Assembly: GCA_030425925.1 (NCBI GenBank)
Contig: JAUHZO010000006.1
Location: 1-64,000, forward strand
Source of the DNA: Alphaproteobacteria bacterium
Lineage (GTDB): Bacteria; Pseudomonadota; Alphaproteobacteria; Rhodobacterales; Rhodobacteraceae
Direction of reading: 5' to 3'
DNA length: 64,000 bases
The position numbers and the translations under genes are program-made. The number at the start of each line of letters is the position of its first letter. Within the stretch, counting starts at the first letter, position 1. Below, in pieces: positions 1-9,587 of the stretch. The notes beneath the pieces are model-generated. The model was not told where the DNA came from, did not search any database, and was given only the letters and a program-made list of their open reading frames with translations.

Positions 1-179
1 CAAAAAAGCCCCGTCTTTTTGCGGCGGGTGGGCAAGGTCATGTTTCCAAAGGAAACGTGACAGCCCACACCCCTCCATCCCGGGCGCAGCCCCCCCCAAA
101 AAAGCCCCGTCTTCTTGCGGCGGGTGGGCAAGGTCATGTTTCCAAGGGAAACGTGACAGCCCACACCCCTCCATCCCGG
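1..179. repeat. Tandem 96-bp repeat carrying hairpins, upstream of valS
   Basis: Two 83-bp copies (1-83 and 97-179) sit at a 96-base period and differ at two positions. Each holds a long interrupted inverted repeat: GGTGGGC pairs with GCCCACACC around an inner stem GTCATGTTTCC/GGAAACGTGAC with an AAA loop. The second copy ends about 100 bases before the valS start. No convincing gene lies in 1-282. It may be a leader or an extragenic repeat; nothing in the sequence shows regulation. Confidence 0.85.
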
Positions 180-282
180 CTTCCCCGACCCGAACCGCGA
201 CTCCTGCAAAATCCTTGCCTCCACCTTCCCCTTCGCCGCCCCTTTCGGTAAGCGATGGCCCGACAGATGACGAGGACCGCCC

Positions 283-3200
283 ATGCCGATGGAAAAGACC
301 TTCAACGCCGCCGAGGCCGAGCCGCGGATCACCGCGAAATGGATCGAAAGCGGTGCCTTCCGCGCCGGCGCGAACAAAAGCCGCGACAAGGCGTTCTGCA
401 TCATGCTGCCGCCGCCGAACGTGACCGGCGCGCTGCATGTGGGCCATGCGTTCAACCACACCCTGATGGACATCCTCGTGCGCTGGCACCGGATGCGCGG
501 CTTTGACACGCTGTGGCAACCCGGACAGGACCATGCGGGCATCGCCACGCAATTGCAGGTGGAGAAAAAGCTGAAGGCCGATAGCAACCTCTCGCGCCGG
601 GACCTGGGGCGCGAGGCGTTCCTGGAGAAGGTCTGGGACTGGAAGACGGAATACGGCCAGACGATCATCGAGCAGATGAAGCGGCTGGGCAATTCCTGCG
701 ACTGGGAGCGCAACGCCTTTACCATGTCCGGGGCTCCCGGTGCCCCGCAGGCGGACGCGACGGGCAATTTCCACGACGCCGTGATCAAGGTCTTTGTCGA
801 CATGTACGAAAAGGGCCTGATCTACCGCGGCAAGCGGCTGGTCAACTGGGACCCGCATTTCGAAACCGCGATTTCCGACCTTGAAGTGGAGAATCTGGAA
901 GTCGCCGGGCATATGTGGCATTTCAAGTACCCTTTGGCGGGCGGGGCGACATATGAGTATTTGGAGAAAGATGAAGACGGGAACGTGACGTTCCGGGAGG
1001 TGCGGGACTACATCTCCATCGCCACGACGCGGCCTGAGACCATGCTGGGCGATGGCGCGGTGGCCGTGCATCCCTCGGACGAACGCTATGGCCCCATCGT
1101 GGGCCAGTTGTGCGAGATCCCGGTGGGGCCGAAAGAGCATCGCCGCCTGATCCCGATCATCACGGACGAATACCCGGATCCGGCGTTCGGCTCGGGCGCG
1201 GTGAAGATCACCGGAGCGCATGATTTCAATGACTATGCGGTGGCCAAGCGCGGTGACATCCCGATGTACCGGCTGATGGACACGCGCGGGGCGATGCGGG
1301 CGGATGGAGCACCTTACGCGGAGGCGGCGGCGATTGCGCAAGCCGTGTCGCGCGGCGAACGCAGCCTGAGCGAGGCGGAAGCGGATGCGTTGAACCTGGT
1401 GCCCGATCACCTGCGCGGGCTGGACCGGTTCGAGGCGCGCAAGGCGGTGGTCGACGAGATCACCGCGGAAGGTTTGGCGGTGATGACCAGCGCCGGGGAT
1501 CCGCGGTTGGGCGTGCGGCGGGGTGAACCCCGCCCTACGGCGGACGGGGAGGACTCAGGGGCCGAGGATACCCCGGTGCCGCTGGTGGAAGCGAAGCCGA
1601 TCATGCAACCCTTCGGCGACCGCTCCAAGGTGGTGATCGAGCCGATGCTGACGGACCAGTGGTTCGTGGACGCCGAGAAGATCGTCGGCGACGCGCTGGA
1701 CGTGGTGCGCTCCGGTCAGATCCGGATCATTCCGGAGAGCGGCGAGAAGACCTATTACCACTGGCTGGAGAATATCGAACCGTGGTGCATCTCGCGCCAG
1801 CTTTGGTGGGGGCATCAGATCCCGGTGTGGTACGGATTCGACCTGTCCGGGGGCGGGTTTCATGACGATGAAGGGGACGGCGCGCTGGACCTGGTGGAGA
1901 TGCGCCGCTGGCTCGACGAACAGGCGCTTCTGGTCGGCGAGGAGATGCATCACGCCGCGGCGGATTTCGCCGCCTGCGCCAGGAAATTCGCCGACGTTCT
2001 TGGAGGCCTGCCGACGCCTTTGAACCACGCGCGCGTGATCGAAGTTTCCGACGCGGCCGAGGCCCGGCACGCCTTTGCCGAAGGTCTGGCCGACTATGAG
2101 ACAACGCAGGACCCGTTGAAACTGGTGTATCCGATCTGGCGCGAGGAAGACGTCCTCGACACCTGGTTCTCGTCGGGGCTCTGGCCCATGGGCACGCTGG
2201 GCTGGCCGGAAGAGACCTATGAATACAAACGGTTCTTCCCCACCGATGTGCTGATCACCGGGTTCGACATCCTGTTCTTCTGGGTGGCGCGGATGATCAT
2301 GATGCAGAAGGCGGTGGTGGACGAGATCCCGTTCCACACCGTCTACCTGCACCAGCTTGTCCGCGACGAGAAGGGCAAGAAGATGTCCAAGACCACCGGC
2401 AACGTCATCGACCCGCTGGACATCGTGGATGAATACGGCGCGGATGCGCTGCGGTTTACCAATGCCTCCATGGCCTCGATTGGCGGGGTGCTGAAGCTGA
2501 GCGTGGACCGGATCGCGGGTTATCGGAATTTCGGCACCAAGCTTTGGAACGCCTGCCGCTTTGCCGAGATGAACGAGGCCGTGGGGCACGATTTTTCGAC
2601 GAAAAATCGCCCCACCCCCGAGGCCACGCTGAACCGCTGGATCGTCGGCGAGACGGCAAAGGTGCGCGAGACGGTGGACGCGGCGCTGGCCGAGTACCGG
2701 TTCAACGACGCGGCGAACGCGCTCTATGCCTTTGTCTGGCACAAGGTGTGTGACTGGTACGTGGAGTTTTCCAAGCCGCTGTTCGGCTCCGAGGATGCCG
2801 CGCTGGCGCAGGAGACGCGGCAGACCATGTCCTGGGTCATCGACCAGTGCCTGATCCTGCTGCACCCGATCATGCCCTTCATCACCGAAGACCTGTGGGA
2901 CACGCTGGGCGCGCGGCAGAAGATGCTGGTTCATGCCGACTGGCCCGACTATGCCGCCGCCGATCTGGTGGACGCCGCGGCCGAGGCCGAGATCGAATGG
3001 GTGATCGCGCTGATCGAAGGCGTGCGCTCGGCCCGGGCGCAGATGCATGTGCCGGCGGGGCTTTACGTGCCGCTGCTGGTCACGGGCCTTGGCGCGCGGC
3101 AGGCCGACGCCTGGGCCCGCAACGAGGCGCTGATCCTGCGGCTGGCCCGGATCGAGGGGCTGACGGAGGTGGCGAGCTTTCCCAAGGGCTGCGTGACCGT

Positions 3201-3456
3201 GCCGGTGGGGGCGGCCACCTTTGGCATGCCGCTGGCGGACATCATCGATGTGGGCGCGGAAAAGGCGCGGCTTGAAAAGACCCTTGGCAAGCTCGCCAAG
3301 GAGTTGGGCGGGCTGCGCGGGCGTCTGAACAACCCCAAATTCATCGACAGCGCGCCCGACGAGGTGGTCGAGGAGGCGCGCGAGAACCTTGCCGCGCGCG
3401 AAGGCGAAGAGGCCAAGCTGAAGGAGGCCCTGGCGCGGCTGGCCGAGCTGGGGTGA
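283..3456 (+). CDS. valS: Valine--tRNA ligase
   Basis: Class I aminoacyl-tRNA synthetase that charges tRNA-Val in the cytoplasm, 1057 residues. The HIGH-type motif is HVGH at residues 52-55 and the KMSKS-type motif is KMSKT at about 700-704. The editing (CP1) domain lies between them, followed by an anticodon-binding domain and a C-terminal coiled-coil arm at roughly 985-1055. ATG 283 is chosen because GAGGA lies six bases upstream. The protein looks long for the family. Part of the excess is two palindromic repeats read in frame (residues about 411-422 and 767-778). Identification is secure. Confidence 0.98.
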   Translation: MPMEKTFNAAEAEPRITAKWIESGAFRAGANKSRDKAFCIMLPPPNVTGALHVGHAFNHTLMDILVRWHRMRGFDTLWQPGQDHAGIATQLQVEKKLKADSNLSRRDLGREAFLEKVWDWKTEYGQTIIEQMKRLGNSCDWERNAFTMSGAPGAPQADATGNFHDAVIKVFVDMYEKGLIYRGKRLVNWDPHFETAISDLEVENLEVAGHMWHFKYPLAGGATYEYLEKDEDGNVTFREVRDYISIATTRPETMLGDGAVAVHPSDERYGPIVGQLCEIPVGPKEHRRLIPIITDEYPDPAFGSGAVKITGAHDFNDYAVAKRGDIPMYRLMDTRGAMRADGAPYAEAAAIAQAVSRGERSLSEAEADALNLVPDHLRGLDRFEARKAVVDEITAEGLAVMTSAGDPRLGVRRGEPRPTADGEDSGAEDTPVPLVEAKPIMQPFGDRSKVVIEPMLTDQWFVDAEKIVGDALDVVRSGQIRIIPESGEKTYYHWLENIEPWCISRQLWWGHQIPVWYGFDLSGGGFHDDEGDGALDLVEMRRWLDEQALLVGEEMHHAAADFAACARKFADVLGGLPTPLNHARVIEVSDAAEARHAFAEGLADYETTQDPLKLVYPIWREEDVLDTWFSSGLWPMGTLGWPEETYEYKRFFPTDVLITGFDILFFWVARMIMMQKAVVDEIPFHTVYLHQLVRDEKGKKMSKTTGNVIDPLDIVDEYGADALRFTNASMASIGGVLKLSVDRIAGYRNFGTKLWNACRFAEMNEAVGHDFSTKNRPTPEATLNRWIVGETAKVRETVDAALAEYRFNDAANALYAFVWHKVCDWYVEFSKPLFGSEDAALAQETRQTMSWVIDQCLILLHPIMPFITEDLWDTLGARQKMLVHADWPDYAAADLVDAAAEAEIEWVIALIEGVRSARAQMHVPAGLYVPLLVTGLGARQADAWARNEALILRLARIEGLTEVASFPKGCVTVPVGAATFGMPLADIIDVGAEKARLEKTLGKLAKELGGLRGRLNNPKFIDSAPDEVVEEARENLAAREGEEAKLKEALARLAELG
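1515..1546. repeat. REP-like palindrome inside valS
   Basis: The stretch contains GGCGGGGTGAACCCCGCC-type sequence followed by CTACGG. It matches in reverse complement the intergenic repeats at 25095-25122 and 36055-36081 (core GTAGGGCGGGGTT(C/T)ACCCCGCC). It is translated in frame as part of the segment [11 protein letters not shown] in the ValRS. Confidence 0.8.
2581..2615. repeat. Near-perfect palindrome inside valS
   Basis: GTGGGG-CA-CGATTTTTCG-A-CGAAAAATCG-CCCCAC. It shares the TTCGNCGAA core with palindromes at 44008-44066 and 59804-59828. It is read in frame as [10 protein letters not shown] within the valS anticodon-binding region. Confidence 0.8.
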
Positions 3457-3481
3457 GGGGTGCGTGCGCGCAGGCACCCTA
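3456..3481. repeat. Short inverted repeat directly after valS stop
   Basis: GGGTGC (3458-3463) pairs with GCACCC (3474-3479), followed by CTACGG. It resembles the other GTAGGG-type extragenic elements in the window. It has no T tract, so it is not a clear terminator. Confidence 0.5.
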
Positions 3482-3542
3482 CGGTCGGGTGGCGGCGTGT
3501 GGCCCTTTGCTGCGGACCGATGCGCCGGGGTGACCGGAATTC

Positions 3543-3565
3543 GGGGTATTTCTACCAAGAAGAAG
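3543..3565. repeat. GGGTATTT...CCAAGAAGAAG repeat
   Basis: One copy of a dispersed repeat, GGGGTATTTCTACCAAGAAG plus AAG, lying between valS and the convergent ThDP enzyme gene. Other copies are at 28855-28917 (inverted pair) and 53970-53991, with a half copy near 25019. Confidence 0.6.
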
Positions 3566-3572
3566 ACAGGGG

Positions 3573-5174
3573 CTAAGACAGGGCCGGGGTCATTCTGATC
3601 AGCGTGGGCACGGGGGTGGCGAAGGCCGCTGTCAGGGCGGTCTGCAGCTCTGGCAGGCTGGCGGGCTGGCAGGCCTTTGCGCCATAGGCCCTTGCCAGGG
3701 CGAGGAAATCGGGGTTGCGCGCGACCACGGCGTTGGGGGCGATCTGGGCGCGGACCATGCTGTCCTCGATCTCGCCCAGCTTGCCGTTGTCCCAGACGAG
3801 GATCGGCAGGCTGAGGCCCAGCTCCACCGCCGTTCCCAGCTCGGGCAGCGTGTATTGCAGCCCGTAATCGCCCAGGATGGCGCAGCAGGGCAGGCCGGGC
3901 CGGGCCACCGCCCCGCCGATGGCGGCAGGCAGCGCGTAGCCCAGCGTGCCGAAACCGTAGGGGTGGTGCCAGTGGCCGGGGCGAGGCATGTCCCAGACTT
4001 CCTTGGCGGCATAGGCGAACTGGGTCATGTCCGACCAGATCATGGCGGTGTCGGGCATGACCGCCTGCAGCGCCTCGGCGACGGGCAGGATGCCGGGTCG
4101 CTCGGCCATGATCTCGGCCCGCCAACGGGCGCGGGTTGCCGCGACACGGGCGGCGTCCCAACGCGGCGGGCGGTCTTCGGTGCGGGCCGGGATGGCGACG
4201 GCCATGGCCTTGAGGAACGCGCCGGCATCGCCGAGGATCGGCATGTCGTCGCTGGCCAGACCCGCCAGCTGCGCCGGGTCGATGTCGATGCGGATCATGC
4301 GGGCCTCGTGCCCCAGCCGGTCGCGCCAGAGATCCACTTCGGACAGCTCGGACCCCAGGACCACCACGAGATCGGCCTCGGCGATCACCTCGGCGCTGTC
4401 GGGCCGGGCGAGGAACGCGCCGAAGTTCAGCGGCGTGTCCGGGGCCACCAGCCCGCGCCCGGCATAGGTGGTGAAGCACGCGGCCCCGGTCTGGCGCAGC
4501 ACGTCGGCGATCGCCGCAGCACCGCCCAAGGCCCCGCCGCCGAACACGAAGAGCGGTTTTTCGGCCGCCAGGATGGCCTCGATCGCGCGGTAGAGCGTGT
4601 CATGCGCAATGCCGGGCAAGGCGGCCCGGGGCGCGGCCCGGGGGGCCGGTTCGGCCTGGGTGCCCAGCAGGCCGATGGGGACGTGGATCGCCTTGGGGCG
4701 CGGGCGGGCGGTGGCGAACTCGGCCAGCGCCCGGTCGACGAGGCGGTAGGCCGCGCCGGCCGATGACGCGGTTTCCGACCAGTCGCAGACCGTGGCCCCG
4801 GCCGCGGCCTGGTCCTTCATCTGGTGCAGCTGGCCGCGCCGCGCTGCCGTCTCGTCGAGGCAGGAGGCCAGCGCCAGCACGGGCACGCTGTCGGAAAAGG
4901 CCTGGCCCAGCGCCGTCATCGCGTTGACAAAGCCCGGCCCGGTGATCAGGTAGCAGATCCCGGGTCGCCCGGTGGCGCGGGCATAGCCGTCGGCCATGAA
5001 GGCCGCGCCCTGTTCGTGGCGGGCCAGCACATGGGTGATCCCGGCCTCTTCGATGCCGCGATACATCTCGACATTGTGCACGCCGGGGATGCCGAAGATC
5101 ACGTCGACGCCGCGCGCCTTGAGCATGTGCGAGATCTGCGCGCCCAGCGGGCGGGAAGTCGACGGGTCGGGCAT
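3573..5174 (-). CDS. ThDP-dependent enzyme, acetolactate synthase large-subunit-like
   Basis: A 533-residue thiamine diphosphate enzyme with the three-domain acetolactate synthase/benzoylformate decarboxylase layout. The N-terminal PYR domain has the activating glutamate E54 in ARHEQ. A central nucleotide-type domain lies at about 190-320. The C-terminal PP domain has GDY at about 435 and N at about 462, the usual GD-X(~26)-N cofactor and metal motif. ATG 5174 is chosen because it overlaps the trkH stop as TGATG, implying translational coupling; longer in-frame starts would run into trkH. No ilvH small-subunit gene is adjacent, so a biosynthetic IlvB role is unlikely and the substrate is unknown. 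Confidence 0.85.
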   Translation of the reverse strand: MPDPSTSRPLGAQISHMLKARGVDVIFGIPGVHNVEMYRGIEEAGITHVLARHEQGAAFMADGYARATGRPGICYLITGPGFVNAMTALGQAFSDSVPVLALASCLDETAARRGQLHQMKDQAAAGATVCDWSETASSAGAAYRLVDRALAEFATARPRPKAIHVPIGLLGTQAEPAPRAAPRAALPGIAHDTLYRAIEAILAAEKPLFVFGGGALGGAAAIADVLRQTGAACFTTYAGRGLVAPDTPLNFGAFLARPDSAEVIAEADLVVVLGSELSEVDLWRDRLGHEARMIRIDIDPAQLAGLASDDMPILGDAGAFLKAMAVAIPARTEDRPPRWDAARVAATRARWRAEIMAERPGILPVAEALQAVMPDTAMIWSDMTQFAYAAKEVWDMPRPGHWHHPYGFGTLGYALPAAIGGAVARPGLPCCAILGDYGLQYTLPELGTAVELGLSLPILVWDNGKLGEIEDSMVRAQIAPNAVVARNPDFLALARAYGAKACQPASLPELQTALTAAFATPVPTLIRMTPALS

Positions 5175-6625
5175 CAGGCTCTCCAGAAACCGATTGTGAA
5201 GATCGCGTAGACGGCCAGCAGTTCCAGCCGCCCCAGCAGCATCGCGAAGCTGAGCATCCACTTGGCGGTGTCGTTCAGGCCGCCGAAATTGCCCGACGGT
5301 CCGATCTGATCGCCCAGCCCCGGGCCGACATTGGCAAGCGCCGTGGCCGCGCCCGAAACCGAGGTGATGAAGTCGAGCCCGGTGAGGTTCAGCGCCACCG
5401 ACAGAAGGCCCATGCTGACCACGAAGAAGACAAAGAACGACATGACCGAGCTCAGCACCTCGTCGCTGACCGGACGGCCGTCATAGCGGGGGGTGAAGAT
5501 GCCATGCGGCGCACGGATGCGGCGCAATTGGACGCGGACCGAGGCAAAGAGCAGCTGGTAGCGGAAGATCTTGACCGAACAGGCGGTGGAGCCCGCGCAG
5601 CCGCCGATCAGGCCGACGAAGAAGAACAGTGCCACGGCGAACGGCCCCCAGAGACCGTAATCCTCGGACGCGTAGCCGGTCCCGGTGAGGATCGACACCA
5701 CGTTGAACAGCACGCGGCGCAAGGCGGGCTCGCCCGTGGCACCGCCCGAGGCCATGCGCCAGAACGTGACCAGCAGCACCAGCACCAGCGCGACCAGAAG
5801 AAAGCTGCGGATCTGGCTGTCGCGCAGGAGCGGCAGGGGATCGCGAGTGGTGGACAACTGCACGAAGCGCACGAAGGGCAGCGCGGCCAGGATCATGAAG
5901 ACCACCGCGACATATTCCGTGGCGGGGCCGAAGGCCCCGAACGAGGCGTCGTAGTTGGCGAACCCGCCGGTGGCGACGGTGGTCATGGCGTGCACCGTGG
6001 CATCGAACGGGTTCATGCCGCTCAGCATGTAGGCCGCCGCGCAGGCCAGGGTCAGCGAGACATAAATCGTCGAGATCGACGAGGAAATCTGCGTCGCCCG
6101 GGGCAGGATCTTGCCCATGGTGTCGAACCCTTCGGAGCGGAAGATCTGCATGCCGCCCACCCGCAGTTCGGGCAGGAACACCATGGCCACGACGATGATC
6201 CCGATGCCGCCCAGCCATTGCAGCAACCCGCGCCACAACAGCAGACCCTTGGGCAGGGTTTCGAGATCACTGAACACGGTCGAGCCCGTGGTGGTCAGCC
6301 CGGACATCGCCTCGAAGAAGGCGTCGGCATAGCTGGCCTGGGTGGCCCCCAGGACAAATGGCAGCGCACCGAAGATCGGCAGCGCGACCCAGACACCGGT
6401 GGTCAGCAGGAAGGTCTGCTGGATCGACAGCCCCTCTTTCACCGCATTGGCGCAGGACAGGGCGATCAACCCGCCGGTCAGGCCGGTCAGCACCGCCGAT
6501 TCCAGAAAGACCGGCCAGTGTCCGCGCCCCTCGGCCAGATCGACCAGCATCGGCAAGGTCATCGCGGCACCAAGGCAGGCGACCAGAAGGCCGATCACAT
6601 AGGCAACGGGGCGGATGTCGAACAT
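5174..6625 (-). CDS. trkH: TrkH family potassium uptake protein
   Basis: Integral membrane K+ channel subunit of a Trk/Ktr system, 483 residues with about ten membrane segments and pore-loop motifs such as SGLTTTGST and TVATGGFANYD. It imports K+ and normally needs a TrkA-type NAD-binding subunit, which is not in the window. ATG 6625 is chosen because AAAGG lies about nine bases upstream. An earlier in-frame start at 6661 would add 12 residues. The stop overlaps the start of the downstream ThDP enzyme by one base. A KefB-type K+ efflux gene lies 4 kb away on the other strand. Confidence 0.93.
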   Translation of the reverse strand: MFDIRPVAYVIGLLVACLGAAMTLPMLVDLAEGRGHWPVFLESAVLTGLTGGLIALSCANAVKEGLSIQQTFLLTTGVWVALPIFGALPFVLGATQASYADAFFEAMSGLTTTGSTVFSDLETLPKGLLLWRGLLQWLGGIGIIVVAMVFLPELRVGGMQIFRSEGFDTMGKILPRATQISSSISTIYVSLTLACAAAYMLSGMNPFDATVHAMTTVATGGFANYDASFGAFGPATEYVAVVFMILAALPFVRFVQLSTTRDPLPLLRDSQIRSFLLVALVLVLLVTFWRMASGGATGEPALRRVLFNVVSILTGTGYASEDYGLWGPFAVALFFFVGLIGGCAGSTACSVKIFRYQLLFASVRVQLRRIRAPHGIFTPRYDGRPVSDEVLSSVMSFFVFFVVSMGLLSVALNLTGLDFITSVSGAATALANVGPGLGDQIGPSGNFGGLNDTAKWMLSFAMLLGRLELLAVYAIFTIGFWRA

Positions 6626-6734
6626 GGGCCGAGCCTTTGCCGCCCCTGCCGGGACTGTCAAGCCATCGCGGGGGGTGGCCCGCTCTCAGGCTGGTCTGTT
6701 GCTGGTCTCGGGCCAGACTCGGGCCAGACTCTGG

Positions 6735-6965
6735 TCAGTCTTTGGCCAGCAGGTCCGACAGGACAAAGGGCATGATGTCGTCGCGCCGCAGGCCCATATC
6801 CGCCAGTTCGGCGTCGGACTTGGATTCCAGACGGATGATCTGCGCCAGACGGCGGCCCCGGATGGCGCGCGGCCCCCCCGCCAGCCCACGATTGACCAGA
6901 AACAGGTCGATCTTTTCCCGCAAGGAGCCCTGCCCCATGCCGATCCGGACATTTTCGCCTGCCAT
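6735..6965 (-). CDS. DUF1127-type small protein
   Basis: 76 residues. The C-terminal half carries the DUF1127-like pattern LESKSDAELADMGLRRDDI. DUF1127 proteins are small basic proteins of alphaproteobacteria. Some have been implicated in RNA turnover and phosphate or carbon metabolism, but the role of this one is unknown. The gene is monocistronic on the minus strand upstream of trkH. A second family member is at 62275-62478. Confidence 0.8.
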   Translation of the reverse strand: MAGENVRIGMGQGSLREKIDLFLVNRGLAGGPRAIRGRRLAQIIRLESKSDAELADMGLRRDDIMPFVLSDLLAKD

Positions 6966-7070
6966 GCGCCCGGGCCCCCTTGTGCCATGCCTTGGCTCAA
7001 GGCTGCCACAGAATCCTTCCGGGGCGGTTAAATCCCGACGCGCCGGGCAGGTGCCGGGCCGCGCCTTGCC

Positions 7071-7100
7071 AAAAGAAACGCCCGCCGAGACGGCAGGCGC
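7071..7100 (-). terminator. Rho-independent terminator of folE2
   Basis: On the minus strand GCCTGCCG-TCT-CGGCGGGC forms an eight-pair stem (one G-U) followed by GTTTCTTTT. It lies about 25 bases after the folE2 stop. Confidence 0.8.
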
Positions 7101-7123
7101 TGCACAATCAGGCTCTCTGCGTG

Positions 7124-8224
7124 TCAGCCGACATGGAACAGCGTCGAGAACAGCCTTGGGTCAAGGCTTTGCGCCGCAAAAAGCTCGCCTTCGGTCAGCA
7201 CCGACACGGCGTCATGGCTGTGCAGGCTTTCCTGATGGCTGGCCACAACGCGGTAGTCGCCGATGCGCGCATCGGTCTGGCAGGCCCCGGCAAACAGCCG
7301 GGCGGCATCCTCGACAAAGATCGGGTTCGCGGCGTTCAGTTCGGCAAAGGCCTGTTCATCCTCGCGCTTGACCATGACCTGCGTCTCGGTGGGCACGGCG
7401 CGGCGGCACATGTCCACAAGATCCTCGAACCACAGGCACTTGCCCGGCACCAGTTCGACCGAGATGCGCGCCACGGACCGCTGCGAATGCGGCGTGGCCA
7501 GCTGGCCGCGTTCGCGCCGCGCATGTTCGCTGAGTTCCAGAGAACACGGGCAGGTCGAGGAATAGACGTAGTCGAGATGCATGATCTTGCGGCGCAGCCC
7601 GTCGGTTTCCACCAGTTCCAGCGCAATGTCGTAATACTGGTAGCCCGACAGGCCCGAGCGCAGGCTTTCCACCTTCATCGGGAAGGAAAAGCGCATGTTG
7701 ATGCGGGCGTCAAAGCTGTCCAGATCGGCCTTGTAGTCGTCCAGCGCCGCCTCGATCACGTTGAAGCTGAAGGTCTTGTCGGCATGGGCATAGAACGAGC
7801 GCATGATGCGGCTCATGTTGATGCCCTTCTTGTCCGCCTCAAGGCTGACCGTGCCGGTCACGCTGGTTTCCAGCCGCAGATCGCCATTGTCACGGGTGTG
7901 GTACTGGATCGGCAGGCGGAAATTCGAGATGCCGACATGCTGGATCGCCCGGTTTGCCCCCTTGATCAGGGAGCTGGGGCCGTTCTGCAGATCGGGAAGC
8001 GTGGCCTTGTAGGCCGCGTCGACGGCAAAGCCCTCCGGATAGTCGCGGCTCAGCACCGGGTAGGCGGCAGACGCCGCGCCCGGTGCCAGCGCCAGCAGGG
8101 CCGGATCCAGCGACGCGATTTCCGCATCCGCCGCCTTGCCGGCCCAGCGCCGCAGCACGGCCAGCGCCGCCTCGGCCTCGTCACGCTCCGGCTTGCGGTC
8201 GATCTCCGGCGTAAAAACGTTCAT
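7124..8224 (-). CDS. folE2: GTP cyclohydrolase I type 2 (FolE2)
   Basis: Converts GTP to 7,8-dihydroneopterin triphosphate, the first step of folate (and queuosine precursor) synthesis. It is the metal-flexible IB enzyme, distinct from zinc-dependent FolE. 366 residues. The family's conserved cysteine motif STCPCS is at about residues 223-228, followed by the conserved stretch GQLATPHSQRSVA. The downstream terminator suggests it is transcribed alone. FolE2 is often induced on zinc limitation, but I see no clear Zur palindrome upstream. Confidence 0.95.
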   Translation of the reverse strand: MNVFTPEIDRKPERDEAEAALAVLRRWAGKAADAEIASLDPALLALAPGAASAAYPVLSRDYPEGFAVDAAYKATLPDLQNGPSSLIKGANRAIQHVGISNFRLPIQYHTRDNGDLRLETSVTGTVSLEADKKGINMSRIMRSFYAHADKTFSFNVIEAALDDYKADLDSFDARINMRFSFPMKVESLRSGLSGYQYYDIALELVETDGLRRKIMHLDYVYSSTCPCSLELSEHARRERGQLATPHSQRSVARISVELVPGKCLWFEDLVDMCRRAVPTETQVMVKREDEQAFAELNAANPIFVEDAARLFAGACQTDARIGDYRVVASHQESLHSHDAVSVLTEGELFAAQSLDPRLFSTLFHVG

Positions 8225-8339
8225 GCGATCAGGCCCCCTCGCCCGTCATTCCGTGTGGACATGGTAGATAGGGCCACGTCCCGCGGGTTTCCACTTACGA
8301 CGACCTATACGCTCAAAACGCCCTGCCGGATCAACGTTC

Positions 8340-9527
8340 TCATTCCGTTCGAACGATGTCCAGTGCCTGCTGCAGATCGGCGATCAGATCGGCGGGCTCT
8401 TCCAGCCCTACCGACAGCCGGACCAGCCCGTCGCCGATCCCCAGCGCGGCCCGCTGGTCTTCTGTCAGGCGTTGATGGGTCGTGGTGGCGGGATGGGTGG
8501 CGATGGATTTCGCATCGCCCAGATTGTTCGAGATGAGCACGATCTCCAACGCGTTCAGAAAGCGGAAGGCCGCGGCCTTGCCGCCCCTGATGTCCAGCGC
8601 CAGCATGGTGCCGCCGGCCCCCATCTGGCGCTGCGCCAGGGCGTGCTGCGGATGGCTGGCGGCACCGGGATAGATCAGCCGGCTCAGGCCGGGATGTCCC
8701 TCCAGCGCCGCGGCGATGGCGCTGGCCCCGGCGGTCTGGGCCCGGACGCGCAGGTCCACCGTCTCCAGCCCCTTGAGCATGACCCAGGCGTTGAACGGGC
8801 TCATCGCCCCGCCGGTGTGCTTCATGTAGGGCTCCACGACGCCGCGGATGTGCTCCCGGGTTCCCAGGATCACCCCGCCCAGGCAACGGCCCTGCCCGTC
8901 CACGTGTTTCGTGGTGGAATAAACAACGATATCAGCGCCTTGCGAGATGGCTTTCGAGTAGACGGGGGTCGAGAACACGTTGTCCACCACCACCAGCGCG
9001 CCGACCGCATGCGCCAGGCCGGAAACCAGTTCGATATCAACAAGTTCCAGAGTGGGGTTCGCCATCGACTCGAAGAACACCGCACGGGTGCCGGGGCGGA
9101 TCGCCTTCGCCCATTGTTCCGGATCGGCCCCGTCGACGAAACTGATCTCGACGCCATAGCGCGTCAGCACCTCTTCGAGGATATACACGCACGACCCGAA
9201 CAGCGCCCGGGCCGAAACGACGTGATCGCCGGCCTTCAGCATCGACACCAGCGCGCCGTTGACCGCCGCCATGCCCGAGGCGGCGGCAAAGGCGTCTTCG
9301 GCCTCTTCCAGCAGCGCCATGCGCTCTTCGAACATCGCCACGGTGGGGTTGCCGTAGCGGGCATAGATGAATTCGTCCGCGCCCGCCTTGAGAAACCGCG
9401 CCTCCGCCGCCTCGGCCGTGTCATACACAAAGCCCTGCGTCAGAAAGAGCGCCTCGCTCACTTCGCCCCACTGGCTGCGGCGGGTGCCGCCATGCACCAG
9501 GTTGGTGCGCTTGCCTCGTTCCGTCAT
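8340..9527 (-). CDS. metZ: O-succinylhomoserine sulfhydrylase
   Basis: PLP enzyme of the Cys/Met metabolism family. It makes homocysteine from O-succinylhomoserine and sulfide in methionine synthesis. 395 residues. The PLP lysine is in YSTTKHVDG, and the family segments VVVDNVFSTPV and HTGGAMSPFNAW are present. ATG 9527 is chosen because GGAGG lies about six bases upstream and because a longer start would run into the riboswitch. A SAM-II riboswitch and terminator precede it, which argues for a methionine role. OAH sulfhydrylase or cystathionine gamma-synthase activity cannot be excluded from sequence alone. Confidence 0.93.
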   Translation of the reverse strand: MTERGKRTNLVHGGTRRSQWGEVSEALFLTQGFVYDTAEAAEARFLKAGADEFIYARYGNPTVAMFEERMALLEEAEDAFAAASGMAAVNGALVSMLKAGDHVVSARALFGSCVYILEEVLTRYGVEISFVDGADPEQWAKAIRPGTRAVFFESMANPTLELVDIELVSGLAHAVGALVVVDNVFSTPVYSKAISQGADIVVYSTTKHVDGQGRCLGGVILGTREHIRGVVEPYMKHTGGAMSPFNAWVMLKGLETVDLRVRAQTAGASAIAAALEGHPGLSRLIYPGAASHPQHALAQRQMGAGGTMLALDIRGGKAAAFRFLNALEIVLISNNLGDAKSIATHPATTTHQRLTEDQRAALGIGDGLVRLSVGLEEPADLIADLQQALDIVRTE

Positions 9528-9542
9528 GTCTGACCTCCAAAC

Positions 9543-9576
9543 AAAAAAGCCCCGATCGCGGTCAAGCGAAAGGAGC
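9543..9576 (-). terminator. Leader terminator between SAM-II riboswitch and metZ
   Basis: The minus strand reads GCTCC-TT-TCGC-TTGACC-GCGA-TC-GGGGC then TTTTTT: a two-part stem with a U tract about 15 bases before the metZ start. A competing hairpin, CGAAGG-GCTC-CTTTCG, overlaps the 5' half and could act as antiterminator. Confidence 0.85.
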
Positions 9577-9587
9577 CCTTCGTCTGA

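Noticed and set aside
57-251. 64-codon ORF in the tandem repeat
   Set aside because: It reads through both repeat copies, is Pro/Arg-rich and lacks a ribosome site.
1555-4479. 974-codon minus-strand frame across valS and the ThDP gene
   Set aside because: Antisense to valS and out of frame with the ThDP enzyme; composition is Arg/His/Gly-rich with no domain, typical of a shadow.
8225-8339. Riboswitch or Zur box upstream of folE2
   Set aside because: No conserved aptamer or AT-rich palindrome visible in the 115 bases.
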